Positions 43,885-52,005 of a stretch of 64,000 bases of DNA are shown one piece after another. Origin of the DNA: Bacteroidaceae bacterium. GTDB taxonomy: Bacteria > Bacteroidota > Bacteroidia > Bacteroidales > Bacteroidaceae. The stretch lies in the NCBI GenBank assembly GCA_017651315.1, contig JAGCDE010000001.1, forward strand, positions 1-64,000, in the 5' to 3' direction. A model generated the notes under the pieces. That model was not told the origin of the DNA. It saw only the letters and a list, made by a program, of their open reading frames with translations, and did no database searches. The translations under genes were made by a program, and so were the position numbers. The number at the start of each line of letters is the position of its first letter. Positions within the stretch are counted from its first letter, which is position 1.

Positions 43885-45963
43885 ATGAAACGGTTTCTGA
43901 TTATATGTGTTGCAGCGGCCTTGTTATGCCAGGGTGTACGGGCGCAACATATCAGTGAGCGGCAGGCTATGGACCGCGCCCTGGAGTTCATTGGCGGCGG
44001 TAATATGGACGGTTCAGGCGGCATGCGTGCACAGTCCAGGAACGATGCGCTGCTTAAACCGGCTCTGGTCGATGCTCAAGGCTTTTACGCTTTCAACATT
44101 GAGGGCGGTGGCTTTGTGATTGCATCGGCCGATGAACGTGCCGTCCCGATATTGGGCTACAGTACCGGCGGCAGCCTGGAGTGGGAGCAGTTGCCCCCAA
44201 ATATGCTGGCATGGCTCAAGGGGTGTGACGATGCCATTGCTTCGCTCGCCGGCAGCAGGACTCTGGACGGGTTTGAATACAGCCAAAAGGATGCCATTGA
44301 GCCGCTAATCAAGACAAAATGGGGGCAGGCTGAACCTTTCTATAATGATATAGTCCATTATAACGGCGCTGGCAGCGAGTGGTTGGGACAGGTTTGTTAT
44401 ACCGGTTGCGGGGCAACGGCTATGGCTCAGATCATGAATTATTTTAAGTGGCCCCAACAATCCTCTGCCTCCATACCGGCGTATGATTTTGTTTCAACAT
44501 ATCTGGATGAAGAGAAAGTATGGCATATTGATTCCCTGCCACCTGTAAGATTTGATTGGAATAATATGCTTGATGAATATATCAGGGATGCAAATTCTGA
44601 TAATATACAGGTTTTGGGGGATTCAACCCAACAAAAGGCTGTGTCAACACTCATGCAATATTGCTCACAGGCAATAAAATCCGAATATTTCACCGACGGG
44701 ACCGGTTCATGGGAAAGCAATTACCCCCAGGCTTTGGTTAAGTGTTTCGGTTACTCCGAATCCATAAGGCTGATATCCCGTTCTGCCTTTGGTGTCCATG
44801 AGTGGGAAGAAGTGATTTACCGGGAGCTTGCCGCCGCACGTCCTGTCTTGTATGTGGGGCAGGGCGATGCAGGAGGACACGCCTTTATTTGTGACGGTTA
44901 TGACGGGAACGGATTGTTTCATATCAATTGGGGATGGCTTGGCGATTTTAACGGTTTCTATTCCCTGTCCGTGATTAAACCGGATGTACAGGACAGAACC
45001 AACATAAAAAGAACAGGCTTTGGCGTTGAACAGGTGGCACTCATCGGCATACAACCTCCCGGTGAAAATGAACTGGTCTGGCAGGAGTCCGACAGCATGC
45101 TACTTGGCACCGTGTGGAAGGTAACGGATAATTGCATTCGTTTTCGATGCACTTACAGTGATGGCATTACTTATATTCCTGTTCCTGCTGATTTTGCTCT
45201 TGGCACTGTGTCGGATGACGGATTGCTTACACCCTGTTTCCCCAGTGATGAGGAGGATAGCGTCCTGTATGAACGTAATTTCGTGTATGTCGAAGTTGAC
45301 TCTTTGGCCACATCCCCCGGTCAGTCACTCAAATTGTATCCCATGTGCAGGATTCACAATACCGATGACTGTCAGTGGCGGTTGTTGGGTGGTGGCCGGT
45401 GTTATGTCAGTGCGGGCTGGAATCAGGACGGTCATTTCTATTTTGATATCTGTGCTATAGATGAACTGAACCTTAGGATAGTGGATATGGGTTGTGTGCC
45501 CGATCCCGCAACATTAACGGTTGATTTATATAATGATTTTGTAGTTACCGTGCGTAATGAAAGCGGGCAGGAATATAATTCCACATTCTATGTGGCCCTT
45601 TATTATTTTGGTGATGTGGATATATTTGATATAGACTATGATACGCCATGTGAATATGGCGGATATTTTGTGAGCGGGGCTTATATCCCTTCGGGACAGG
45701 AAACGCAGTTGACGTTCAGTCTCAAACCTGACAGATTGGGTGTGGCTGCAGTCTATGTCTATGCATCACAGAATTATTCTGACGGTTTAATATATCTTGA
45801 CGGTGGTTTTCTGACAATAGAACCCCAAACCACGGGCGTAAATACTATGGAGGGCGCCAATGATACGCATCATTACATTGATTTGCAGGGCCGCGGTCTG
45901 GAGTTCAACCCCAACGGACGGACTATAATCATTGAAGGTGGCCGCAAGTTTATCCAACGGTGA
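43885..45963 (+). CDS. C10-family (streptopain-like) cysteine peptidase
   Basis: A 692-aa secreted protein: signal peptide (FLIICVAAALLCQGVRA), propeptide (~25-130), then the C10 domain with catalytic cysteine C175 in CYTGCGATAMAQI and histidine H332 in GDAGGHAFICDGYDG. A region with beta-sandwich character follows, and the C-terminal ~45 residues end in HHYIDLQGRGLEFNPNG and GGRKFIQR. That tail resembles the anchoring tails of Bacteroidales secreted proteins. C10 enzymes are inactive until the propeptide is removed. The middle is more AT-rich than the neighbours. No staphostatin-like inhibitor gene is seen beside it. Confidence 0.88.
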   Translation: MKRFLIICVAAALLCQGVRAQHISERQAMDRALEFIGGGNMDGSGGMRAQSRNDALLKPALVDAQGFYAFNIEGGGFVIASADERAVPILGYSTGGSLEWEQLPPNMLAWLKGCDDAIASLAGSRTLDGFEYSQKDAIEPLIKTKWGQAEPFYNDIVHYNGAGSEWLGQVCYTGCGATAMAQIMNYFKWPQQSSASIPAYDFVSTYLDEEKVWHIDSLPPVRFDWNNMLDEYIRDANSDNIQVLGDSTQQKAVSTLMQYCSQAIKSEYFTDGTGSWESNYPQALVKCFGYSESIRLISRSAFGVHEWEEVIYRELAAARPVLYVGQGDAGGHAFICDGYDGNGLFHINWGWLGDFNGFYSLSVIKPDVQDRTNIKRTGFGVEQVALIGIQPPGENELVWQESDSMLLGTVWKVTDNCIRFRCTYSDGITYIPVPADFALGTVSDDGLLTPCFPSDEEDSVLYERNFVYVEVDSLATSPGQSLKLYPMCRIHNTDDCQWRLLGGGRCYVSAGWNQDGHFYFDICAIDELNLRIVDMGCVPDPATLTVDLYNDFVVTVRNESGQEYNSTFYVALYYFGDVDIFDIDYDTPCEYGGYFVSGAYIPSGQETQLTFSLKPDRLGVAAVYVYASQNYSDGLIYLDGGFLTIEPQTTGVNTMEGANDTHHYIDLQGRGLEFNPNGRTIIIEGGRKFIQR

Positions 45964-46051
45964 GCTTCGAGCTGAACCCGTTGAGCTCTACCAGGTAGGG
46001 GGCGTTGGTGTCAAGTTCCATCAACTGGGCGGTTATCTGACGGACGGTCAT
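45950..46051 (-). other. Unidentified minus-strand coding remnant
   Basis: A short frame (33 aa from ATG 46049, open a little further upstream) ends at TAA 45950-45952 inside the last codons of the C10 gene. Its composition looks coding (TAQLMELDTNAPYLVELNGF), but no family is recognised. It appears cut off where the truncated hicA begins near 46077, so it may be the end of a lost gene. Confidence 0.3.
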
Positions 46052-46076
46052 TCTGCCGGTCTTGTTGGTTGCTATC

Positions 46077-46202
46077 AAGGGTGATCATAGGCAGTACAAG
46101 CATCCCACAAAAAAGGGGAAGGTAACTATCAGAGGTCACAAAAATGAGGTTTTGAATCAATTTCTTCTAAATAGCATTTGGAAACAGGCTGGTTGGAAGT
46201 AA
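46077..46202 (+). pseudogene. hicA: 5'-truncated hicA toxin remnant
   Basis: The frame encodes KGDHRQYKHPTKKGKVTI and ends in SIWKQAGWK before TAA 46200-46202. This matches the C-terminal two-thirds of HicA (GSHRQYKHP motif, catalytic His retained, LKSILKQAG-type end). The first ~20 residues and a start codon are missing: upstream of 46077 the frame runs into unrelated sequence. HicA is a dsRBD-fold mRNA interferase. The partner antitoxin hicB follows 19 nt later and is intact. Confidence 0.8.
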
Positions 46203-46221
46203 CAAATAAAAGGGCAGAGAT

Positions 46222-46632
46222 ATGGAAACAATAATTGTAAATGTATGCTGGTGTGATCATAATTTCGGTGCTTCTCTTGGGGAGAATGTTCCGGGTTCCG
46301 TAGTAGTTGCAGCTAAAACATACGATGAGCTTGTCAAGGAAGTTAAGGAGTCTCTTAAATTCCATATAGAAGGAATGTTGGCCGATGGTGATGATGTGCC
46401 CCAGTGGCTTCGTGATGGTGATTACGAATTTGAGTATCATCTTGATGCAGCAGCTATTCTTCAGATATGCGCTCCATACGCTTCAATTGCAGCAATCAGC
46501 AGAGTATCGGGTATTAATAAACATCAACTGAGCCATTATGCCAATGGCCTTAAGAAACCCCGTCCTGAACAGCGAAAACGAATCATTGACAGTATTCACA
46601 AAATAGGACAGGAACTGATTTCAGTAAAATGA
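46222..46632 (+). CDS. hicB: HicB-family antitoxin
   Basis: A 136-aa protein. Residues 1-~70 are the partly degraded RNase H-like HicB fold (FGASLGENVPGSVVVAAKTYDELVKEV). The C-terminal ~55 residues are a helix-turn-helix (AAISRVSGINKHQLSHYANG). HicB blocks HicA and represses the operon. With hicA truncated just upstream, it may persist as an orphan antitoxin or regulator. A purine-rich ribosome site precedes ATG 46222. The locus is AT-rich. Confidence 0.85.
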   Translation: METIIVNVCWCDHNFGASLGENVPGSVVVAAKTYDELVKEVKESLKFHIEGMLADGDDVPQWLRDGDYEFEYHLDAAAILQICAPYASIAAISRVSGINKHQLSHYANGLKKPRPEQRKRIIDSIHKIGQELISVK

Positions 46633-46728
46633 TACTAAGTAGTCTGTGATGCTATATCCGGTGGGAGGAGATTGATGAGGATATCCATATAAGCAGTTTC
46701 TACAATACTCACATTGTTTTATATTTTT

Positions 46729-46768
46729 AAAAAAGAGGATGACACATTTGACATGCCCCCTCTTTTTC
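46729..46768 (+). terminator. Rho-independent terminator after hicB
   Basis: AAAAGAGG (46731-46738) pairs with CCTCTTTT (46759-46766), with inner ATG/CAT pairs and a T run. It overlaps the GH97 promoter: the loop contains that promoter's -33 TTTG. Confidence 0.65.
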
Positions 46769-46777
46769 TTATCTTTG
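46747..46777 (+). promoter_or_regulatory. Consensus Bacteroidota promoter of the GH97 gene
   Basis: TTTG (46747-46750), exactly 19 bp, then TATCTTTG (46770-46777). The leader to ATG 46801 is about 20 nt. Boxes and spacer match the family consensus exactly. Confidence 0.85.
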
Positions 46778-46800
46778 AGGCAGATTATAAATAACCGGTT

Positions 46801-48735
46801 ATGAGAAGAGTTCTTTTGCTTGCGGCGTTTGCCGTTTCATTCCTTTGTCAGATATGTGCGCAGTCACAGGTTTATGAGATCAAGTCTCCCGATAAGAAGA
46901 TAAGTTTCAGTCTCAAGGTCGATGACAGTCGGCAGCTGGTCTATAAAGTTTCCGTAAAAGGCAATGATGTTATTGACTGGTCTGATTTTGGTTTCGTTTT
47001 TGGTGAGCAGGAGAGCACTTTCCGGATTAAAACCCCTCTGAACAAGTTTAAACCCGGACTTACAAATAAGACATGGAAGCCTTTGTGGGGCAAAAGGTCT
47101 AAAGTTGAAGATTTGTATTGCAGTGGCGTTATTCCAATCGCAGTTGAATGTGAAACACTCATCGAGATGGCGATAGAGGCCAGAGTATATAACAACGGTG
47201 TCGCTTTCAGATTTGATGCAGGTCTTTACCCTACGGACATTTATTTGGATTTTGATTTCCCTGTCCTGACAGAACGTACTGATTTCAATTTCGCAGGAGA
47301 TTACACCGCCTGGTATTATAACGGTGAGCGTCATAACATTGGCCCCGAGAAACTCTCTGATGCAAATGGCGAGCGCTTGCCTATAATGATTATCAAAGCG
47401 GCCGATGATCTTTATCTTGGATTACATGAGGCCGATATCCCCGAAGACGGATGGCCCATGAGATTGCGTTCTGAGGCAGGTTCCACCAAGTTTTCTGTGA
47501 TTCCTGAAAAGATTGCAGCGGACGAGAACTGGTATATCGGTGCCTGGCGTGTGCTGATGGTAGGCAAGACTCCCGGTGATCTGGTGGATTCCCATCTGCT
47601 GGAGTTGCTCAATCCCGAGCCCGAGGGTGATTTCAGCTGGGTGCGGCCCGGCGTATATCTTTGGGACTGGCGCATAGACGGCGCAGTCTGGGATGGCTAC
47701 CACTACGGCATGAACTATGACTCCTGGACCCGAATGATTGACTTTGCCTCAGAGCAGGGTTTCCAGGGACTGGTGCTGGATGCCAACTGGTACGGCCCGG
47801 AGTTTGAGAAGGATTCCGACCCAACTAAGGGTGACAAGGCGCGCGATGTCCAGCGTATAATCAAGTACGGTAAGGACAAGGGCGTGGGCGTGTGGCTCTA
47901 CCTGAATGATGTGGCCGGCACCAACTATCCCATTGAGGAGACTCTGGCGCAGTATGAGGAGTGGGGTGCAAGCGGCGTGAAATACGGTTTCATGAACGGT
48001 AATCCGCAGCAGAAGAACCGCAAGACCCAGGAGATTACGGCCCTGTGCGCCAAGCATCATCTGATGGTTGATTATCACGACTATCCCGTGCATCCGTTCG
48101 GACAGATGCGTACCTGGCCCAATGCCGTTACGCGCGAGTACTGCAAGGCGCAGTTAGACGGACGCCAGATATTCCAGCCCAAGACTTTCGTGACATCGGC
48201 CTTTGTCAATATGGTGGCCGGGCCGATTGACCAGAACAACGGATTCCTGGAGCTGCATCAGGGCCGCACCACCCGTAAGGACAACAATCAGGAGGTTCCC
48301 ACAACGGTAACAGGTGAGATTGCACGCACCCTTATTACCTGGTCCGGTGCAACGGTAATTCCAGATATACCTGAGTATTATCAGAAATACCCCACGCTGC
48401 TGGAGTTCCTCAGTGCCGAGAAACAGCCCTGGCAGGAGAGCGTCACCCTGGCCGGTGAGATAGGCGAGTACATCGTGATGGCCCGCCAGAACAAGGACGG
48501 CGACTGGCTGATAGGTGCCGCAACCAATGAGGACGCCCGCACCATAAGCGTTCCGCTCAGTTTCCTCGGCAAGGGCAAGTACATCGCAACAGTCACTACC
48601 GATGCCGGTGACACCCACTACCGCACCAACCGCGAGACCTTATCGGCAAACGAGCCCCGGAATGTAAACCGCAAATCGGTCCTGGAACTTAACCTTGCTC
48701 CCGGCGGAGGTGCCTGCGTGCTGATAAAACGCTGA
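46801..48735 (+). CDS. GH97 glycoside hydrolase with atypical catalytic positions
   Basis: A 644-aa secreted protein with signal peptide (LLLAAFAVSFLCQICA). Domains are the GH97 N-terminal beta-sandwich (~25-270), the barrel (~275-540) and a C-terminal sheet. SusB-like features include FAGDYTAWYYNGERHN, VLDANWYG and DYHDYPVHPFG. In retaining GH97 enzymes the nucleophile Asp lies in a K-x-D-F-M motif; here the same place reads KYGFM with Gly at 396. In inverting SusB the bases are Glu residues; here the nearby position is D427 in YHDYP. It may be an inverting alpha-glucosidase/galactosidase variant or a changed activity. It has its own promoter and a bidirectional terminator. Confidence 0.88.
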   Translation: MRRVLLLAAFAVSFLCQICAQSQVYEIKSPDKKISFSLKVDDSRQLVYKVSVKGNDVIDWSDFGFVFGEQESTFRIKTPLNKFKPGLTNKTWKPLWGKRSKVEDLYCSGVIPIAVECETLIEMAIEARVYNNGVAFRFDAGLYPTDIYLDFDFPVLTERTDFNFAGDYTAWYYNGERHNIGPEKLSDANGERLPIMIIKAADDLYLGLHEADIPEDGWPMRLRSEAGSTKFSVIPEKIAADENWYIGAWRVLMVGKTPGDLVDSHLLELLNPEPEGDFSWVRPGVYLWDWRIDGAVWDGYHYGMNYDSWTRMIDFASEQGFQGLVLDANWYGPEFEKDSDPTKGDKARDVQRIIKYGKDKGVGVWLYLNDVAGTNYPIEETLAQYEEWGASGVKYGFMNGNPQQKNRKTQEITALCAKHHLMVDYHDYPVHPFGQMRTWPNAVTREYCKAQLDGRQIFQPKTFVTSAFVNMVAGPIDQNNGFLELHQGRTTRKDNNQEVPTTVTGEIARTLITWSGATVIPDIPEYYQKYPTLLEFLSAEKQPWQESVTLAGEIGEYIVMARQNKDGDWLIGAATNEDARTISVPLSFLGKGKYIATVTTDAGDTHYRTNRETLSANEPRNVNRKSVLELNLAPGGGACVLIKR

Positions 48736-48831
48736 GTACGCTTTTCGCCGGCAAATCCATAATCTCACAGAGCGTTCTTCAGGCCACTCCGCCTCAATTT
48801 AGCTTGTGACCGGATAGGGAGTTCAATAAAA

Positions 48832-48870
48832 AAAGAGGATGACTGTGATTGTTCAGTCACCCTCTTTCTT
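48832..48870. terminator. Bidirectional Rho-independent terminator
   Basis: AAAGAGG and TGACTG (48832-48845, one A-C mismatch) pair with CAGTCA and CCTCTTT (48854-48867), with an 8-nt loop and A/T runs on both sides. It lies between the converging GH97 gene and the minus-strand gene ending at 48891. Confidence 0.85.
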
Positions 48871-48890
48871 TTTGTGCAGTCGTGAACTTC

Positions 48891-49580
48891 CTATTCAAGT
48901 TTGCCTCCCATGGAGAGTACAATCTGCTGCATGGCGGCCTTTACGGTAATCTTGTCCTGGCCTTTGTACTCGGCTGTGTTGTCCTGGGTTACGGTCTTGT
49001 CCTTGACAGACCACAGCTTGGCTTCATCTTTCTCAAGGTCGGCTGTCTGCTCGCGGTAATACTGGGTTGCCAGCTCAGGAGTCTGGAATGTGTACATCAA
49101 CTTGGATTCGCTGCAGTTGTCACCCCTGAATTTGGCGAGCCATTCCAGCTTGAAACCTACGTAATCCCATGAGAGCAGCACTTCGTTGCCCTTATCCTCG
49201 TATGTGGGTGTGCCTGCGCCCATAAGGGTCATGTATGAACCCACGAGGCCTCCAAGTCCGGCCTGGGCTTGCATGCCGTTGGCTTTGAGAATGGAATCAT
49301 TTACGCGGTTGGCTTCCTGTATGGAGGCGTTAAGCTCGTTTGTTGACTGGTTGAGGGCACTTACACCCTTGTTGACTTGGGCATCCACTGCTTTCTCTGC
49401 GGCACCCAATGCCTTTTCAGCAGCTTTTTCGGTAGTCTTTTCGACAGATTTGGTTACAGCTTTCTCCACACCCTTCTCGGCAGCCTTGACAGCTTTCTCG
49501 GTAAGGCGGTTAAGGAGCTGTGCTTGCGAAGGGACTGCAAGCAGAGTTGCTGCAAACAGTAAAATGACAGTTCTTTTCAT
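48891..49580 (-). CDS. Secreted protein with Lys/Glu/Ala helical repeats, unknown function
   Basis: A 229-aa protein with signal peptide MKRTVILLFAATLLAVPSQA. Residues ~24-75 are a charged amphipathic helix with KAVKAAEKGVEKAV-type repeats, likely a coiled coil or membrane-surface helix. The C-terminal ~120 residues form a separate, less repetitive domain (FRGDNCSESKLMYTFQ). No family is recognised. A consensus promoter precedes it, divergent from the 49687 gene. Confidence 0.65.
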   Translation of the reverse strand: MKRTVILLFAATLLAVPSQAQLLNRLTEKAVKAAEKGVEKAVTKSVEKTTEKAAEKALGAAEKAVDAQVNKGVSALNQSTNELNASIQEANRVNDSILKANGMQAQAGLGGLVGSYMTLMGAGTPTYEDKGNEVLLSWDYVGFKLEWLAKFRGDNCSESKLMYTFQTPELATQYYREQTADLEKDEAKLWSVKDKTVTQDNTAEYKGQDKITVKAAMQQIVLSMGGKLE

Positions 49581-49616
49581 CTTGATTGGTTTGTTAGGTT
49601 AAACGTGTCTAAATCA

Positions 49617-49648
49617 CAAAAATATGCTATTTGTTTTATCCGACCAAA
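49617..49648 (-). promoter_or_regulatory. Consensus promoter of the 49580 gene
   Basis: On the minus strand, TTTG (49648-49645), 20 bp, TATTTTTG (49624-49617). It fits the Bacteroidota consensus well and overlaps the divergent promoter region of the 49687 gene. Confidence 0.75.
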
Positions 49649-49657
49649 AAATCCCCG

Positions 49658-49665
49658 TACTTTTG
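49658..49665 (+). promoter_or_regulatory. -7 box of the 49687 gene
   Basis: TACTTTTG fits TAnnTTTG and lies 21 nt before ATG 49687. The nearest TTTG (49630) is 24 bp away, a poor spacing. Confidence 0.5.
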
Positions 49666-49686
49666 TAATATATATCTTTCGTATTG

Positions 49687-50355
49687 ATGTTAAAGAGAGT
49701 AACCTTGTTTTTCTGTCTGCTCATGTCTTTCGGCTTTTCATATCCGCAAGGATATATCTGTGACAGGGAAGGAGCCAGACTGGAGTATATAAGGAAAGCG
49801 ACCAGGGATGGCAGTTTCCGCTGGCGGCATGTGCTGACTGTCACATGTTCGGAGGAATCGGGGGCACTAAGGAAGGTGACCACTTCATCGGCTTTCCTGA
49901 AAAGCAACGGCAAGCCGCTTTACAAATCGGATGTGACAGAACGGTTTACCATAAAGGCGGATGACGTTTCGGCCGATATTGGCGAAGCGATGGCATCCTA
50001 TGTTAAGGCGCGTGTGGGGCTGAACGCTACAGGTAGCGGTACCTTGTCCGTCCTGCCGGCCGACATGCAGCCAGGCGACACGCTGCCTCCGGTCGTGGCT
50101 CAGACCAAGGTGGGACTATTGACGTATAACGTGAAAGTTACCGAGCGCAAGGTGCTGCGTGAGGAGACTATCTCAGTTCCCGCAGGCACGTTCAGGTGCA
50201 TGGTCGTGGAGGAGCATAAGGTCGAGTCCGGTCCGGGACATCACCGTGACGTGACAAACCTGACATGGTATTCGAAAGGGATCGGTTATGTCCGTCACGA
50301 CACATATATAAAAGGAGTACCTGATACTTCCGAAGTGCTCCAATCTCTCAAGTAA
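49687..50355 (+). CDS. Secreted DUF3108-like protein, unknown function
   Basis: A 222-aa protein from ATG 49687 with a signal peptide (LFFCLLMSFGFSYPQ). The fold looks all-beta: a strand with YICDREGARLEYIRKATRDG near the N-terminus and NVKVTERKVLREETISVPAG followed by FRCMVVEEH, as in DUF3108/DUF4412-like lipoprotein-associated folds. Role unknown, perhaps lipid or protein handling in the periplasm. It has its own -7 box, and it converges on the M20 gene with a 28-bp gap. Confidence 0.65.
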   Translation: MLKRVTLFFCLLMSFGFSYPQGYICDREGARLEYIRKATRDGSFRWRHVLTVTCSEESGALRKVTTSSAFLKSNGKPLYKSDVTERFTIKADDVSADIGEAMASYVKARVGLNATGSGTLSVLPADMQPGDTLPPVVAQTKVGLLTYNVKVTERKVLREETISVPAGTFRCMVVEEHKVESGPGHHRDVTNLTWYSKGIGYVRHDTYIKGVPDTSEVLQSLK

Positions 50356-50383
50356 GTAAGTGGGATCTGTCAACCGTCAGATT

Positions 50384-51730
50384 CTAATAGTAACGGTAGA
50401 ACAGGGCGATGCTCTCCATGCCCCCGAAGAACTGCCTCAGGAGGTAGCTTTCATTGGGGCTGTGGATTGTGTCACGCTCCAGACCGAAACCCATGAGCAA
50501 CGGGTCAAGTCCAAGCACCTTCTGGAACTCGGCCAGGATGGGTATGCTGCCGCCGCCACGGCTCGGGACCGGTTCTATCCCGTACACCTCGGCAATGGCA
50601 CGTGAAGCGGCCTTGTATGCAGCCGATGAAATAGGGATCAGGAAGCCGTCGCCACTCTCGAACGGCGTGACCTCCACCTTGACGTATGGAGGGGCGATGT
50701 TAAGGAAATGTTCCATGAACAGCCTTGAAATCTCCGCACTGGTCTGGTTGGGGACAAGTCGCATGGATATCTTGGCGTGAGCCTCACTGGGAAGCACCGT
50801 CTTGGCTCCCTGTCCGGTGTATCCGCCCCATATACCGCATACATCGAGCGACGGACGGATTCCGGTACGCTCCAATGTGGTGTATCCCTTCTCACCCTTG
50901 ACCTCCCTGATATCAAGGAAAGCCTTGTATTCGTCCATATCGAACGGGGCACGCGCCAGCATGGCACGCTCCTCACTGTTAAGCTCCACCACCTTGTCAT
51001 AGAATCCGGGAACGGTTATGCGTCCGTCTTTGTCAATGAGTGATGATATCATGTCGCACAGCACATTGATGGGATTGGCTACTGCGCCACCGTAATGGCC
51101 TGAGTGCAAGTCCTTGTTTGGGCCTGTTACCTTAACTTCAAGATATGCCAGCCCGCGCATTCCGCAGTTAATAGACGGTACCTTGTCCGATATCATCGTG
51201 GTGTCCGACACTAAGCAGACATCGGCCGCAAGCAACTCTCTGTTCGCCCTGATGAATTCAGGAAGCGAAGGGCTGCCAATCTCCTCCTCGCCCTCGAATA
51301 TGAACTTGACGTTATGCCTGAGCTGTCCTGTCCGGACCAGATACTCGAACGCCTTTATATGCATGAAGAGCTGCCCCTTGTCATCGTTGGCACCGCGGCA
51401 CCAGATGGCATCGTCATGGATTACAGGCTCAAAAGGGTCGGTTCTCCATTTATCCAACGGTTCGGGAGGCTGTACGTCATAGTGGCCATACACCAGCACC
51501 GTCTTGAACGACGGGTCCACAGTCTTGCGTCCGAACACGACCGGATTTCCGCTTGTAGGCATCACATCGGCCATATCTGCCCCGGCTTCAAGCAACAGTT
51601 CCCTGAGCCGTTCAGCGCAACGCACCATATCGGGCTTGTTCTCCTGTTTGGCACTTATCGATGGGATTCTCAATATGGAGAACAGTTCTTCGAAGAACCT
51701 CTCCCTGTTCTGTTCAATATACTGTTTCAT
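50384..51730 (-). CDS. M20-family dipeptidase
   Basis: A 448-aa cytoplasmic metallopeptidase. Zinc ligands are visible in VLVYGHYDVQPPEPLDKW, GANDDKGQ and FEGEEEIGSPSL (catalytic Glu pair). The lid/dimer domain sits at ~190-310 with NKDLHSGHYGGAVANP. The layout fits the CNDP/PepV-like dipeptidases that hydrolyse dipeptides. No signal peptide. Upstream lies the second full copy of the dispersed hairpin element, so its promoter region is partly repeat. Confidence 0.9.
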   Translation of the reverse strand: MKQYIEQNRERFFEELFSILRIPSISAKQENKPDMVRCAERLRELLLEAGADMADVMPTSGNPVVFGRKTVDPSFKTVLVYGHYDVQPPEPLDKWRTDPFEPVIHDDAIWCRGANDDKGQLFMHIKAFEYLVRTGQLRHNVKFIFEGEEEIGSPSLPEFIRANRELLAADVCLVSDTTMISDKVPSINCGMRGLAYLEVKVTGPNKDLHSGHYGGAVANPINVLCDMISSLIDKDGRITVPGFYDKVVELNSEERAMLARAPFDMDEYKAFLDIREVKGEKGYTTLERTGIRPSLDVCGIWGGYTGQGAKTVLPSEAHAKISMRLVPNQTSAEISRLFMEHFLNIAPPYVKVEVTPFESGDGFLIPISSAAYKAASRAIAEVYGIEPVPSRGGGSIPILAEFQKVLGLDPLLMGFGLERDTIHSPNESYLLRQFFGGMESIALFYRYY

Positions 51731-51742
51731 TTTCTTAGGGTT

Positions 51743-51906
51743 AGAATCTGTTTAAAATTGTTTCCATAAAAATCTTACAGCCTCTATTTCCCTTTGTCTA
51801 TATCGTTTCTCAGTCAAAATGGACCTCCATTATTCCCTCAAAACGATAAAAACAGAGGAAAAAATAGTTCATATTCTTTTCATGGAACAAATTTAAAACA
51901 GATTCT
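51743..51906. repeat. Dispersed hairpin element, copy B
   Basis: A 164-bp element with perfect 11-bp terminal inverted repeats (AGAATCTGTTT 51743-51753, AAACAGATTCT 51896-51906). Middle stems are ATCGTTT/AAACGAT (51802-51808 with 51841-51847) and CCTCT/AGAGG, and the apical hairpin is AATGGA-CC-TCCATT (51818-51831). It is ~80% similar to copy A across the interior. It begins 13 bp upstream of the M20 start. Confidence 0.85.
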
Positions 51907-51925
51907 TGGTTTGTGGTAAAGATAG

Positions 51926-51966
51926 TGAAAAAAACAGACGGTACAACCTTCTCAGATGGCACCGTC
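51926..51966 (-). terminator. Probable terminator of the MacAB-like operon
   Basis: GACGGT (51937-51942) pairs with ACCGTC (51961-51966), followed on the minus strand by a T run (complement of 51928-51934). It lies 40 bp after the end of the TolC gene. Confidence 0.55.
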
Positions 51967-52005
51967 CGTGGAAAACTAAAAACTATTGTCAAATGCTGTG
52001 GTGTT

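Noticed and set aside
45950-45963. Shared 13-mer (TTTATCCAACGGT) between the C10 gene end and the M20 gene near 51452
   Set aside because: An isolated short match inside coding sequence on both sides, with no extended similarity; most likely chance.
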